From positions 134,056,090 to 134,120,089 of the forward strand of contig CATIUR010000002.1 of NCBI GenBank assembly GCA_949592205.1: a DNA stretch of 64,000 nt. Direction: 5' to 3'. The DNA comes from Helichrysum umbraculigerum. Taxonomy: Eukaryota > Streptophyta > Magnoliopsida > Asterales > Asteraceae. The notes beneath the pieces were generated by a model that was given only the letters and a program-made list of their open reading frames with translations, was not told the DNA's origin and did no database searches. Position numbers and translations under genes: made by a program. Of this stretch, positions 1-12,263 are shown in pieces; position 1 is the stretch's first letter; every line of letters begins with the position of its first letter.

Positions 1-759
1 ATAAACCGTCTAGTATATTAACCCATTGAAGCACTTGACACCTACTCGAAATACTTGAACAATTATGTGGGATCATGGGGTGTATAATGAAAAGTATGTT
101 GGCAATATATTATGTTTTAATATTGAGTAAAATTATAATTTTTGTACTTATATAACTCCAGCTGTTGTGTTTTAATATTGAGATTCATGTAACATTCTTA
201 GAGTTTGTATGAATTTAATCGCATGTTTCTAGATCTGTCAATTAGTTATGTAATTGATTAGTTTCATCTCATGAAATTGACTTTTCAACGTTGCTTGTAA
301 TTGATTATGTAGCTTTTGATATATCGTTTATTGATTTGAATGAAGTCGTATATGCTTTGTATAGGTTTAATATAACGTTTTTGGATTTGTAGATAGGCTG
401 TATGCATTGTTAAACTATATGTATCATTGTACCATTTTAATATATTTATTTAGGATACAAATACATCAAGCAATCATAGCAATGTAAGTTAGTATCTTCC
501 ATTTCACTCCAGTTGTCCAATGACCACATATTTTAACATTTAAAGACCAAAAAAGTTTCTTAACAGTGCCGAAACTACTGCTAAGTACATACATGTTGAT
601 CCTAAGTTTGCCGGAGTATTCTGGTGGATCTGTTTTTTTGATGTACCAGGGTAACTTTAATTAGTTGTATTGTTGATGTGTTAAGGCTTATGCAAGTATT
701 GTAAGGACTATTATTTGGTGATGCATTTGCTTAATTGATGCATTAAAGAAGACCGTGTT
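1..759. other. AT-rich stretch without recognised gene
   Basis: No full gene is seen. A short open stretch near 566-650 on the plus strand ends in a phe-trp-trp-rich peptide and looks coding-like, possibly a damaged exon, but I do not recognise it. Confidence 0.4.
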
Positions 760-1195
760 GCCAGATTTTACTAGTAACTATATTAGATGTATGTCAAAGA
801 TGATTTTAGATTTGAATATGATTTTAGATACTTATAAGCTTCAATATCAAGTGCTTTTATTTCTTCCATTTTTGCTTCATACCTATATTCAATCAGTGAT
901 GCAGCAGCAGACCAAAACAGGTTTCTGAAATGCACACCTGACCATTTCTTCTTGAAATTAGCATAAATATGTCTGGTGCATGTGCATTGCCTGTGTCCAG
1001 CTTCTGTTATGCAGATAATCAGATATATTTCATGGTTAAACCATTCCTTCGACTAAATTTCAGTCTTATATATAAAGTTGGTTAAAATACCTTGTGCCCA
1101 TCAGAAATTATGGTTAGGTCAATTCCATTGTTAAGGTTCAAGTCATCAGATAATAGAGATAGAAACCAACACTAGTTCTCTCTACAGTTATAAAA
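760..1195 (-). pseudogene. Mutator-like (MULE) transposase remnant
   Basis: Read on the minus strand, 1100-1175 encodes a peptide with the MULE core signature ISDGHK, and 835-1013 encodes one with GHRQCTCTRHIYANFKKKW, the conserved segment that follows it in plant MuDR/MULE transposases (MULE domain, DDE superfamily). The two blocks are separated by about 85 bases that may be a former intron. There is a stop codon just before the first block, and the frame decays below about 780. Only the central part of the catalytic domain is present, so it cannot make active transposase. Confidence 0.7.
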
Positions 1196-1415
1196 CACAT
1201 AGTACACATGACCCGTTTCTTAGGATATACTGTAGAACGTAGCAATAGGACATCATAGTTTATATAATGCATAATATGTTACTTGTGTTGCTACATATAT
1301 ATTATTTTAGTTGCCTTATAACCTTGTATCGTCTTCACTAATGTTGCCTTATAACATATTAATTACTTTTGTTGCCTTATAATCTGTTACGTGATAGAAA
1401 TCCTACTGAAGAATC

Positions 1416-4400
1416 ATGGAAAATGAAGTCGATGATCAGGAACATTTTGTTAACTATGATAATAACGACGAGGTTATTGAATATGAATCAGAGGAGTATA
1501 CTGATGATGAGGAGGATGGAAACAACACTTCAAATCGAAATGTAGTTAAGAGGGGCATAACCAGGTTATATAAGTTTCGCAAAAATTATGGCAAAGCCGG
1601 TGGAATAAAGCTCAGTGTAACCTTCGATGCGATGTATAGGATAACAGGGCCAAACAGAGCATTGTTTTCTAGTTTTTTAGGAGACCTGGTTCGTGAGAAT
1701 ATAGGTTTGAAGATTCTATCCTGGAAGAAGGTGGATTCAGAAGCAAGAGATAAACTATGGGATGAAATCACGGTACACATATACTATTTTGAACCCATTA
1801 CTACATAACTCTATCCTTCTGCATTTACATTATGTGCAACAAATTAACAACATCGTGTTACTTTTTGCAGCGATTTTTTGATGTTGACGAGACGGTTAGA
1901 AAGTTAGTAATGCTTCGTCTTGGTGGACTACTAAGGAATTTTAGAAGGAAATTGAGACAAAATTACATATTGCCCAACCAAAATACACCTTCAAAACTAA
2001 ATGAAGTCCCGGTGAAGTATAGTGCAATTGTGACTAAATCAGAATGGGTCGGTTTTGTAAATTATACGACCACCGAGGAATACCAGGTTTTAATTAGTCT
2101 TTTTTATTAAAGTCCATATATCTTTTATAATTTTGTGTTTACATCTAAACGCCTTATACTTTTGTGTTGTAAGGGGAAGTCAGCTGCAACAAAAATGGCG
2201 CGTTCCAAGTCGCTTTATCAGCATACAATGGGACGAGGTGGATACGTATATGTGAAAGAGAAAATGGTACAATTACATAATGTTTGTTTTTCTATTCGTT
2301 TATTTGCTTCTTAACCATAGTTTACACTGTAATGCAAATGTGTGGTAGTTTTGATCGGGTATTGTTTTGATGTCTAGTCCCCATCAATAATTGTTGTTTA
2401 CTGTTTTAGATAACTTCATAACGTTTAGTCCTCTGCATAATGCTCAAATAGTTGTAAGTAACATTCATGTATGTTGTGGCATTGGAATATGTACATTTAT
2501 ACTTATTGTTATTGTTGAACTACAAATGTAATTTGTATGTCTCATGTTTTGTTCTGAGAGTGGTCCAGGTATGCATACAGTGCACATATACATTGCATAT
2601 AGTGCACATATTCATTTTGTCTTAAAGTCGGTTCATTACTGTGATAACACAAATGTGTATTGGTCAGCAGTCAATCTAGCCAGCAGCTCATGTTTTGTTT
2701 CCTGTTTTCCAGTCATTTTGTTAAGCTGTCAAATGTGGAATACATGATGTATAGATGCAGCCTGCAAAGTAACTCATTGACCCAACCCATTCGACCCGTT
2801 TGAAAAATCTGACCCAACCTAGATTTGACCCAACCTGTTCGACCCGTTTGAAAATCTGACCCGTTTTAACCCGAACCCATTTCAACCCAAACCCTTCCTG
2901 ACCCTACCCAAACCTGACCTGACCCAACCCAATTGCCAGGTCTATGGTACATTGCCATCTTTGCCACATTTTAAAGCTTAAAGTATCATGAAACTAATTA
3001 ACTGCAAATATAAATGGCCCGTTTTTGTTTGCAGGCTGCATCTTGTTTATCAGCTGCTTCCATTGCATAGTTGCACTTAATAGCATCATACTTTCGTTTA
3101 TCTTGGTTTAACTATACATGTGTACGTATTTGACGTTTAACAGATCAAAGATACAGAATTTAAACCATTTGATGTTTAACAGATCAAAGATAAAGAAATT
3201 AAACCAGATCAAGAACCCCCGCGTGCTTTAATGTGGGTGAAAGGAAGGATAAACAAAGCCGGAGAATTTTCAAATGAGGCGATTAAATCAGTTGGAAAAA
3301 AACTAGTAAGTTTGACTACAAATTTTATTATTACTTTATGTTTATGTTCGTATATAACTTATTTCCATGTTATTTGTGCAGAAAGAAACTGATGATAAGA
3401 TCAATGAAGGAACCTTGAAGGCTGAACAGGGCACTGATGCCATTACAGTTGTATTTAAGGAAAAGGGAGGCTATGCACGAGGAGTGGGAAGTGGAGTGAC
3501 ATACAAGAGGTATTTTGATCTTCCTCGAAACAGACAAGCATCTGATGAAAGAGTTGCGTTAATTCAAAGTGAACTTGATAATGAGAGACGTGAGCGTAAG
3601 GAAAAAGAAGTAGTAATCAAGAATTTGTCCGACGAGATGGCACAAACAAAGGGAATGGTTACTCAACTGATGAGTCAGTTTGCTGCACAAGGGGAGCAGT
3701 TACAGTCATTGTCAACTCAATTGCCAGCATCAAATGTAAGACATTTATTGTATTTATCTTCTTTCTAATATTGGAAGTGTTGGGGAAATTAATACTTTAA
3801 CATTATCTTTCTATCATTGGATTCAAACTAACTGGTTATATGATGTTAAACTTGATTTTTCAAGTTATTACAGTCATTTTCATAGTTTAACACTTTTGTT
3901 CAAATTGCAGTCTGTTTTCACACTGGTCATCGGTCTGGTCATCGATCTGTTTTACCGTCTCCGGTTTTTTCACACTAGTTTAACTAACTGTAACTCTCTG
4001 TGACTCTGCCTAGTGTGTGGACTTAAATAATACTGCCAACACTTGAAGTATAAAAACTTAACCAAAGGGGAAAACAGATTAGAGAAAGTATGGGTGGTGA
4101 CTCGGGTTGGCTCTGGTTGTGTCAAAATGGGTTAGTTTCGGGTTGAAGGGTTGATATTGTGGGGTTGGTAGGTCAAACTGTTGACCCAAACGCGGGTTGA
4201 AATTAAACAGGTTGGTGGATTGAGAATCCTAACCATAACCCATTAAATTCTGTCTGTTTCGGGTCGGATTTTAGTTCGTGTCGACACCCCTATCACATAG
4301 CCCATGACATAATGACATGTTTATAATATCCTTAGATGTTCTATTAAAAATACAAGAAATTGTATGGGACTGAAATTGACACACCGATGATGCCATGGAT

Positions 4401-6367
4401 AACAGGATGGCAATGCACAACATATTAGAAAGAGGCAGGGACCTCTCATCGAAAAAGATAGAACTAAAAAAAAAGCGAAGAAGTCTGTTGACCGATCACC
4501 CATTTCTGAACACCTTGAGGACATCTTTGAAGAAGTTGATGTTTCTGCAAAAAAAGGTTCTAACTTTTTCATACCATTATATCAGGCGGTGAAAAATGGG
4601 TGGGTGCGCGGGCGGGTTCAGGAAGTTGGATCTAAATGGGTTGGGTCTAAATGAAATTGGGTCTAAATGGGTTCGGGTATGAACGGGCACGGGGCTGAAT
4701 GGGCGCGGGTTTGAACGGGCTCGAGTTAAAACGGGTTTCATTTCTTGGTTTTATTGGCAGATTTTGCCAGTAGTAATTGTAATTTTGCCAACATTTTCAT
4801 TTGATATTGCTAATTACAAATGCATTTATTAATTTATATTACAGGTGTTTCCAGTGGACAATAATCCTAAACAATGCAGTACTGATCAAGAGGGTGGATC
4901 ACCATTAAGTGTTGTTGGATGTGAGAAGGATGCTAGCATTCAGAATTCTACACGACTTGTAACTTCAGAAAATGAAATGGAAACAATGGTAAGTGTTAGA
5001 GATTAGGGATTATTATTTATATTATTTATGTGATTTGCTAGCTGTCTTATTCCCTCTACAATTGTCACAGCTTTAAACCTTTGCTATTCATGACCTGATC
5101 CCATGCCCATTTCTGATTTGACCGAGACCTGTTCCTGTCACAACTTTAAACCTTTGCTATTCCTGACCTTTGCTAAACCTTTGCTACAACTATCACGGCT
5201 TTAAACCTTCTGACTTCGAAAAATGAAATGGAAACAATGGTAAGTGTTAGAGATTAGGGATTATTATTTATATTATTTATGTGATTTGACCCAGACCCAT
5301 TTAGGTGATTTGACACAGACCCATTTCTGACCTGATCCCAGACCCATTTATGATTTGACCCAGACCTGTTTCTACCTGATCTAGTTATGTTACCGGAACC
5401 TGTTCCTGACTAATGTCTTGTTCCTGTTTGAGATATAATTATCGATTTTTCCTGCCCTTATCGATTTGACCCAGACCTGTTCCTGTGTTTCCTGTTCTTG
5501 TTTAAGTTTCTGTTACATTATATATTAGTTACCTTAATCAAGCACCCCTTGTGATTTTCGGGTAACTGTAGCTTAAGTTTCCTGTGATTTTCGTTTAAGT
5601 TCCCTGTTCATGTTTAAGTACCTATAGCTTAATCAAGTACCCCTTGTAATTTTTGAATTTTACGTACATATCTTATTTACAGTATTTTATATATATAGGA
5701 ACTGCATAACTCCGTTGGATCTTACAAAATGCCAGAATCACAGCAAAACGCATATCCACGTCCAGAGTCCAGATCAAACGAAAAGTTGTCTCCACCACTA
5801 CTACTACCACAAGTATGTATTTCAACATGTTCATAATTTCTTTACTTTAATTACTTTTTGATGCATATAAGCCAAAAATTAATTTTTTTTTTAGGAATTT
5901 AAGTGTAAACTGTGGCACTTAAAGAAATCAAGTATTATTGCTTTGGGTACCGTATACCAGTCAGATGGAAAACAAATGCTTCATAGCAAAAAACTCCCAA
6001 ATGATTGCTACAAAGTGTCAATTGAAGAATCGTTAGTGGATGCAGCATGCATACCGGACGTAGGAAATAATGGTTTCAAAAGAGTTATTGATGTTGTAGG
6101 TAGTTTTGTTGCTTGGCCTAAGAATCAAGTGGTTTTTGATGAAAAGGTAAATACATTTGTTTTATAAGCATATTCTTCATATTTAATTTAATGTTTGATA
6201 CATTTGGTTTTTGTTTCGTACAGGTAACACCACCAGCTTCCATACCAAAGGTTGGTGAGAACAAAGCTGCACCTAAATGCCAAAAAAAGCGCAAATTTAT
6301 CTCTCGTGATAGCGTGCAAAAGCAAGCGAGACCCAACTTGAAGAGTCAAAAGTCTTTAAATTTGTGA
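1416..6367 (+). CDS. CACTA TNP1-like protein (Transposase_24 and DUF8039 domains), multi-exon
   Basis: A gene model with GT-AG introns, all in phase 0, can be read: exons 1416-1772, 1871-2086, 2174-2266, 3183-3305, 3382-3735, 4845-4988, 5699-5812, 5895-6146 and 6224-6367, giving about 598 residues. The N-terminus is acidic. The segment RGITRLYKF, then FSSFLGDLVRENI, SEWVGFVNY, KSAATKMARSKS and YARGVGSGVTYKRYF marks the plant Ptta/En/Spm Transposase_24 family (roughly residues 45-270). It is followed by a Glu/Lys/Gln-rich coiled coil. The exon at 5895 matches DUF8039, seen in the same proteins. The C-terminus is basic. In En/Spm the analogous protein TNPA binds subterminal repeats, which fits the array just downstream. 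Start chosen: first ATG of the acidic exon. A further coding-like stretch at about 4440-4556 does not fit the frame and may be a damaged exon. Confidence 0.7.
2765..2940. repeat. GACCCRACC/GACCCGTTT minisatellite
   Basis: This intron segment is built of irregular copies of short words such as GACCCAACC, TTCGACCCGTTTGAAAA and GACCTGACCC. The same words recur on either strand at about 4095-4290, 4590-4740, 28310-28440, 30897-31220, 34110-34290 and 47560-47760, always outside exons. No coding function is implied. Confidence 0.75.
4095..4740. repeat. GGGTTGAA/GGGTCTAAATGG minisatellite, two patches in an intron
   Basis: Patches at about 4095-4290 and 4590-4740 repeat GGGTTG, GGTTGGTGG and GGGTCTAAATGGGTT units, the complementary-strand version of the minisatellite at 2765-2940. 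They flank the coding-like stretch at 4440-4556. Confidence 0.65.
4962..5288 (+). repeat. Tandem duplication of exon end plus 5' splice site (251-bp offset)
   Basis: Positions 4962-5037 and 5213-5288 are nearly identical and include the last coding bases of the exon ending at 4988 and its donor GTAAGTGTTAG. The spacer repeats CTTTAAACCTTTGCTATTC and GACCTG words. The duplication gives the gene two possible donors for the same exon end. Confidence 0.8.
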
Positions 6368-6502
6368 TTTTTTAATTTATAGATCATGGTTATTTTAGCT
6401 TTTTTTTATGTACGACATTCAACTATATATTTGGTTTAGTTATGACATTCTAATTTTGTTTTGTTTGAATTTGTTTTGTTTATATTTTGTTATATATTGC
6501 AA

Positions 6503-6504
<2 letters not shown>

Positions 6505-6562
<58 letters not shown>
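6505..6562. repeat. (TA)n microsatellite
   Basis: About 29 uninterrupted TA units directly after the 3' end of the CACTA gene, between its last exon and the subterminal repeats. Confidence 0.95.
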
Positions 6563-6565
<3 letters not shown>

Positions 6566-6589
6566 CATATTGTGACACATATTATTTAT

Positions 6590-8040
6590 TTATTAAATGT
6601 GGCTAAAAGATTTACTTACATAATATGGTCACACTATTAACACTTTTGGCCACTGTTTGCTTAATTTGTTGAGTGACTAAATATTACAAAACGTCACACA
6701 AACAACAAATTCATTTGGCCATTTGATGCACAATAGTCACACAAAAAACATATTTACTTGTCTTTAAAAAGCATATGGTCACACTTATTAAAACTTTTGG
6801 TCACTTATTGTTTAATTGTATGTGACTATATCCCCATAAAAAATATGCCTTGTGTGACTAAATACTACAAAACGCTGCACAAATATAAAATTCATGTAGC
6901 CATTAAATGAACAATTGTCACACAAAATACACATTTACTTTAAAAAGCATATGGTCACATTTATTATCACTTTTGGCCATTTTTTGCTTAATTGTATGTG
7001 ACTACATCCCAAAAAAAAAAAATGCCTTGTGTGACTAAATATGACAAAACGCCACAGAAACATAAAATTCGTGTGGCCATTGGATACACAATAGTCACCA
7101 AAAAAACACATTTACTTGTCTTTAAAAAGCATATGGTCACACTTACTAAAACTTTTAGCCACTTATTGCTTAATTGTATGTGACTAGATCCCCATAAAAA
7201 ACACGCCTTGTGTGACTAAATATTACAAAATGCTACACAAACATAAAATTCATGTGGCCATTGAATGGACAATTGTCACACAGAATACATATTTACTTTA
7301 CTTTAAAAGGTATATGGCCACATTTATTATCACTTTTGGCAACTTTTTGCTTAATTGTATGTGACTAAATCCCCCCCAAAAAATGCGTTGCGTGACTAAA
7401 TATGACAAAACGCCACATAAACATAAAATTCATGTGGCATTTGGATGAACAATAGTCACACAATAAACACATTTGCTTGTCTTTAAAAAGTATATGGTCA
7501 CACTTATTAAAACTTTTTGCCACTTTATGATTAATTGTATGTGACTAAATCACCAAAAAAACAATCGTTGTGTGACTAAATCATCGCAAAGGCCACATAT
7601 ATTATATATTCATGTGGCCAAAGGACGGACAATAGTCACACAAAATACACAATTACTTGATTTTACCAATCATATGGTCACACTCATTAACAGTTTTGGC
7701 CACTTTTTGCTTAATTGTATGTAACTAATTCCATAAAAATACATACGTTGTGTGACTAAATAATCGCAAATGCCACATCTATTATATATTCATGTAGCCA
7801 AAGGACGAACAATAGCTACTCTCAAAAACCGCTCGTGTGACTATAAAGTGTTTACGGTCACTAAAACTGATTAAGCTAAAATAAAGTTCCACCCAGTTAG
7901 TCACACATTTTATGGTTTTGGTTACTGATTTTAAATGGATACGACCACTAACTCGCTAATGTCACCGTATGTACCCTATGGTCGCTCGACCTTTCGTCAC
8001 ACCTACGTTAAAAAACCAAGTGTGACTATATGCATATCGT
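6590..8040 (+). repeat. CACTA subterminal array, ~180-bp units with TGTGACTA motifs
   Basis: The landmark ATATGGTCACA (or close variants) recurs near 6622, 6770, 6949, 7129, 7308, 7491 and 7671, giving a period close to 179-184 bp. Each unit also carries GTGTGACTAAAT, AATAGTCACAC, CATGTGGCCA and TTAATTGTATGTGACTA. The shared core TGTGACTA/TAGTCACA therefore occurs several times per unit on both strands. Subterminal repeats of this kind are the binding platform for the CACTA accessory protein. Units degrade towards 7800-8040, where the core is kept but spacing is lost. Confidence 0.85.
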
Positions 8041-8058
8041 CACACTTTTTTGGTGTAA

Positions 8059-8082
8059 CGAAATCTCAATTTTGTTCTAGTG
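8059..8082 (+). repeat. CACTA terminal inverted repeat (right end)
   Basis: The sequence reads CTCAATTTTGTTCTAGTG to its last base at 8082. The reverse complement starts CACTAGAACAAAA, as in many plant CACTA elements. The partner repeat is not in the window. Confidence 0.85.
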
Positions 8083-11000
8083 TTACTAACGTGAAAAGTG
8101 TCGTGAATACTGCTGAGCTCACGTGGTAGTTTGAGCTTGTAAGCGACAGGACCAATTCTCGCAAGAATTTCGAAAGGTCCGACGTATCGTGGGTTTAGTT
8201 TTCCTTGTTTGCCAAATCGTGCTACCCCCTTCCAGGGCGATACTTTGAGTAGGTCTTTGTCTCCTACTTGAAACTCAAGAGGTTTACGGCGGTTATCAGC
8301 ATAGCTCTTTTGTCTATCTCATGCCGTTTTCAATCGTTGAAGTACTTGAGTTATCTTGTCAGTGGTTTCCTGGACAATCTCAGGTCCAGATAGCTGTCTT
8401 TCACCCAACTCTGCCCAACAGAGCGGTGATCGGCATTTGCGTCCATACAATGCTTCAAATGGTGCCATCTTTATACTAGTGTGATAACTATTGTTGTATG
8501 AAAATTCTGCTAAAGGTAGATGAGTATCCCAGTTACCTCCAAAGTCTATCACACATGCTCTTAGCATGTCCTCGAGCGTTTGTATCGTTCACTCACTTTG
8601 GCCATCTGTTTGTGGATGGTAGGCAGTACTCATATCTAGTCGAGTACCAAGTGCCCGTTGGAGTGATTGCCAGAAGTGAGATGTGAATTGGGTATCTCTA
8701 TCAGAGATAATGGATAACGGTACACCGTGCCTGGAAACAATCTCCTTTAGATAGATTCGAGTCAGCTTTTCCATCTTATCTGTTTCCTTAATGGCTAAAA
8801 AGTGGGCTGATTTTGTCAGTCGATAGACAATTACCCATATGGTATTTGCTCCAGATGTCGTTTTGGGTAACTTCGTGATGAAGTCCATCGTTATTTGTTC
8901 CCATTTCCATGTGGGCATCTCAGGTTGTTGCAAAAGTCCAGACGGCCTTTGATATTCAGCTTTGACCTTTGAACAGGTCAGGCATTTACTAACATAGGTT
9001 GCGATATCTCGTTTCATGCCAGGCCACCAATAGAAATCTTTCAGATCCTGGTACATTTTGTCTGCACCAGGATGTATCGAGTAGTTGGACTTATGAGCTT
9101 CGTCCAAAATCAGCTTACGCAATTCGTCTACGCACGGAACCCAAACTCGGTTCATAAAATACAACACTCCGTTGTCTTTCTTTTCAAGTTGTTTTTCCAT
9201 CCCCTTCAGAGATTCGTTCTTCAGATTTTCTGGAGTGAAGGCAATTTGTTGTGCGTCACGAATTTGAGTAATGAGGTTCGAGTGGATAGTCAATCCCAAC
9301 GCTCGTACTCTACGAGGTTTGACTCTTTCCTTGCGACTCAGGGCATCTGCTACAATGTTTGCCTTGCTTGGGTGGTACTTGATTTCACAGTCGTAGTCGT
9401 TTAGTAGTTCGACCCAACGTCGTTGTCTCATGTTGAGCTCTTTCTGGTCGAATATGTGTTGGAGACTCTTGTGATCAGTGAAGATCGTACACTTCGTACC
9501 GTAGAGGTAGTGTCTCCAAATCTTAAGTGCAAAGACGACTGCTCCCAATTCTAGATCATGAGTCGTATAGTTTTTCTCGTGCACCTTCAGTTGGCGTGAT
9601 GCATAAGCAATGACTTTGTCGTTTTGCATTAGAACGCAACCCAATCCTTGATGCGAAGCGTCGCAATAAACTATGAAGTTTTCTACCCCTTCGGGTAATG
9701 ACAGGATGGGTGCGGTGCTCAGTTTCTGCTTTAACAGCTGGAAAGCGTTTTCTTGTTTCTCGCCCCATTCGAATTTCTTGTCTTTTTGAGTTAGAGTGGT
9801 AAGGGGTTGGGCTATTTTTGAAAAGTTTGCGATGAATCGCCTGTAATAGCCAGCTAGACCAAGAAATTGTCGGATCTCGGATGGGGTTTTCGGTGCTTCC
9901 CAGTTTTTGATTGCCTCAATTTTAGATGGGTCCACGTGAATTCCTTTATCGTTTATCACGTGACCAAGGAAATGAACCTCTCGTATCCAAAATTCACACT
10001 TAGAGAACTTTGCATACAACTTCTCTTTCTCAAGCAATTCGAGGATTGTTTTCAGGTGTTGTTCGTGGTCCTCTTTCGTTTGCGAGTAAATCAGGATATC
10101 GTCAATGAACACAATGACGAACTTATCCAGGTACGGTTTGCATACTCGGTTCATGAGATCCATGAACACTGCTGGTGGGTTTGTCAGTCCAAAGGGCATG
10201 ACTAGAAACTCGTAATGACCATAACGAGTCCTAAACGCAGTTTTCGGTACATCCTCTTCTCGAACTTTCAGTTGGTGGTAACCAGATCGTAGATCGATTT
10301 TTGAATAATAGCTTGACCCTTGGAGTTGGTCAAACAAATCGTCGATGCGTGGTAACGGGTATTGATTCTTGATGGTTACTTTGTTCAGTTCTCGGTAATC
10401 TATGCACATACGCATGGATCCATCCTTCTTCTTGACAAACAAAATCGGAGCTCCCCAAGGCGAAAAGCTCGGTCGGATGAATCCTAAGTCTAGGAGTTCT
10501 TGCAACTGCGAAGACAACTCCTGCATCTCTGATGGAGCGAGGCGATAAGGTGCCCGTGCGATTGGTGCGGCTCCAGGCACCAAATCAATATGAAATTCAA
10601 CTTGCCGTGAGGGTGGTAATCCTGGTAATTCCTCGGGAAACACTCCCGGGTAGTCACGCACAATAGGTACATCGTCTATATGTCTCTCTTCGGGTTTCTT
10701 CTCCACAATGTGTGCCAAAAACGCTTGGTATCCCTTTCTGAGATACTTACTAGCTTTCAAGCAAGTAATCATCTTAGTGGCACTCTTTCGTTTCTCGCCT
10801 TGTATCACCAAGGTTTCTCCTGTCGGTAGTGGTATGCGTACCATCTTTTCAAAACAGATAATTTCAGCGTGGTTCTTTGACAACCAATCCATACCGACTA
10901 CAATGTCGAAACTTCCCAACTTAACCGGTAGCAAGTCTATTTCTAAGAGATGACCTTCTAACTCTAAGGTGCATCCCTGTACTATTTCTCCTGACTCGAT

Positions 11001-12263
11001 CAACTTACCATCGGCTAATTCTACAATGTATTTGTTATCTAGCTTACGGGATTCAAGTTCTAATAGTGGTCTAAACTCAGTAGACACAAAACTTAAATCC
11101 TCACCCGAATCGATTAACACAGAGGCATAATGGTTGTTTACTAGGAACGCACCAGTGACGGTGTTAGGGTCCTGGCGTGCCTCCTGTGCTCCGATCACAA
11201 ATGCCCTTCCACGGGCTGGTTGGTTGTTGCCTTTGTTCTTCAGCTTCGGACACTCATTCCTGAAATGTCCAGTGTTGCCACACTCAAAGCAGGCTCGTGG
11301 TTGGTTGGTGTTGTTGTTGGTATTGGTTTTGGGTGCTCTGCAGTCCTTGGTAAGATGTCCGTACCGCTTGCAGTTGTTGCAAGGAGTACTACAAGGACCA
11401 TCATGATGACGGTTACACTTGGAACAGTAAGGCTTGTTCCCAATGTAGCCTTTCTTCTCCCCAGACCCAGTAGTGTAAGCCTTAATAGTCTCAGGCTTCT
11501 TTGAGGTTTGTTGGTTTTGGTTTGAGTTTCCAGACCATTTTCTTTTGTTATTCCCAGAGTTGTTTCCAGTAGATGGTGCAGGTGTTCCACGACGAACAGC
11601 CTGAGCCATGAGTTCACGAGCCATACGAATGGCACTCTGAATTGTTCCAGGTTTTGACGAAGTGACGTTCCCCTGAATGTTCTCAGGAAGTCCGCGGATG
11701 TATCTCTCGATACGTTTGCGTTCAGGGTCAACCATGGATGGGCAAAGTAGGGCAAGTTGCTGGAAGCGAGTGGTATAGCTAGTAATGTCGGTTCCTTGCA
11801 CAGTCAGATGCCAGAACTCATCTTCTAATTTCTGGAGTTCCTCATTGGGACAATACTCGTCCCTCAACATCTTTTTCAATTCTTCCCATGGAAGTTGATA
11901 TGCAGCATCAATTCCCACAGATTGCACATAAGAATTCCACCATGTCAGAACACCTTCCAGGAAAGTGCAGGTGGAATGTTTCACTTGGCAGTCTTCTGTG
12001 CAATTGCTAATTCTAAAAACTGACTCCATTCTTTCAAACCACCGGATTAGTCCAATGGCACCTTCCGTGCCCTTAAAGTTCAGAGGTTTGCACTTGAGAA
12101 AGTCATTGTAGGTGCAAGGTTTGACGACAGGAGCATCGTTAACAGTGTCATCACTTCTTCCTTTATTTCTCCGTGATGATTGAGCAGCCAGAGCTTCGGC
12201 TACTCCTTGAGAAACGAATCGTGCGAGTTCAGCAGCGCTGAAGGTTTGTCTCTTTGGTGGCAT
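8083..12263 (-). pseudogene. Gag-pol polyprotein of element A, two in-frame stops, interrupted by CACTA
   Basis: One frame runs from the ATG at 12263 to the CACTA junction at 8083 and encodes about 1390 residues. Landmarks: gag with two CCHC zinc knuckles near residues 296 and 326; aspartic protease with LIDSGEDLSF near 383, where the catalytic D-S-G is kept but the usual following Ala/Thr is Glu; reverse transcriptase with FIDDILIYS near 716; RNase H; integrase with the HHCC zinc finger near 1055-1100 and the core acidic residues near 1124 and 1186. TGA stops at 8589-8591 and 8319-8321 sit where E and F have Arg. The frame ends at the HDTFHVS segment just before the expected chromodomain. 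The start context, GAAGGAACATGCC, is the same as in B. It encoded the replication proteins but is now defective. Confidence 0.93.

Larger units (their letters stand above)
1..8082 (+). mobile_element. CACTA (En/Spm) DNA transposon, right-hand part; left end outside window
   Basis: The right end is exact: positions 8065-8082 are the reverse complement of CACTAGAACAAAATTGAG, a typical CACTA terminus, and the next base resumes the reading frame of retroelement A. The element brings a Transposase_24/DUF8039 gene (1416-6367), a TA microsatellite and a subterminal repeat array, the expected order towards a CACTA end. No matching CACTAG terminus is seen between 1 and 1415, so the left end, and any TNP2-type catalytic transposase, must lie outside the window. 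CACTA elements make 3-bp target duplications; the predicted one here is TTA (8083-8085). The MULE fragment at 760-1195 may be a passenger or may lie outside the element. Confidence 0.8.

Noticed and set aside
6590..8040. CRISPR-like or centromeric satellite array
   Set aside because: Repeats of ~180 bp could suggest a satellite, but they sit directly at a CACTA terminus, are degenerate, and carry the TGTGACTA core on both strands; no repeat-spacer structure.
7935..8129. 64-codon plus-strand frame at the CACTA end
   Set aside because: It crosses the CACTA/element A junction and lies in the subterminal repeats.
11240..11755. 171-codon minus-strand frame inside element A
   Set aside because: It overlaps the zinc-knuckle region of gag in another frame and has no relation to known retroelement proteins.
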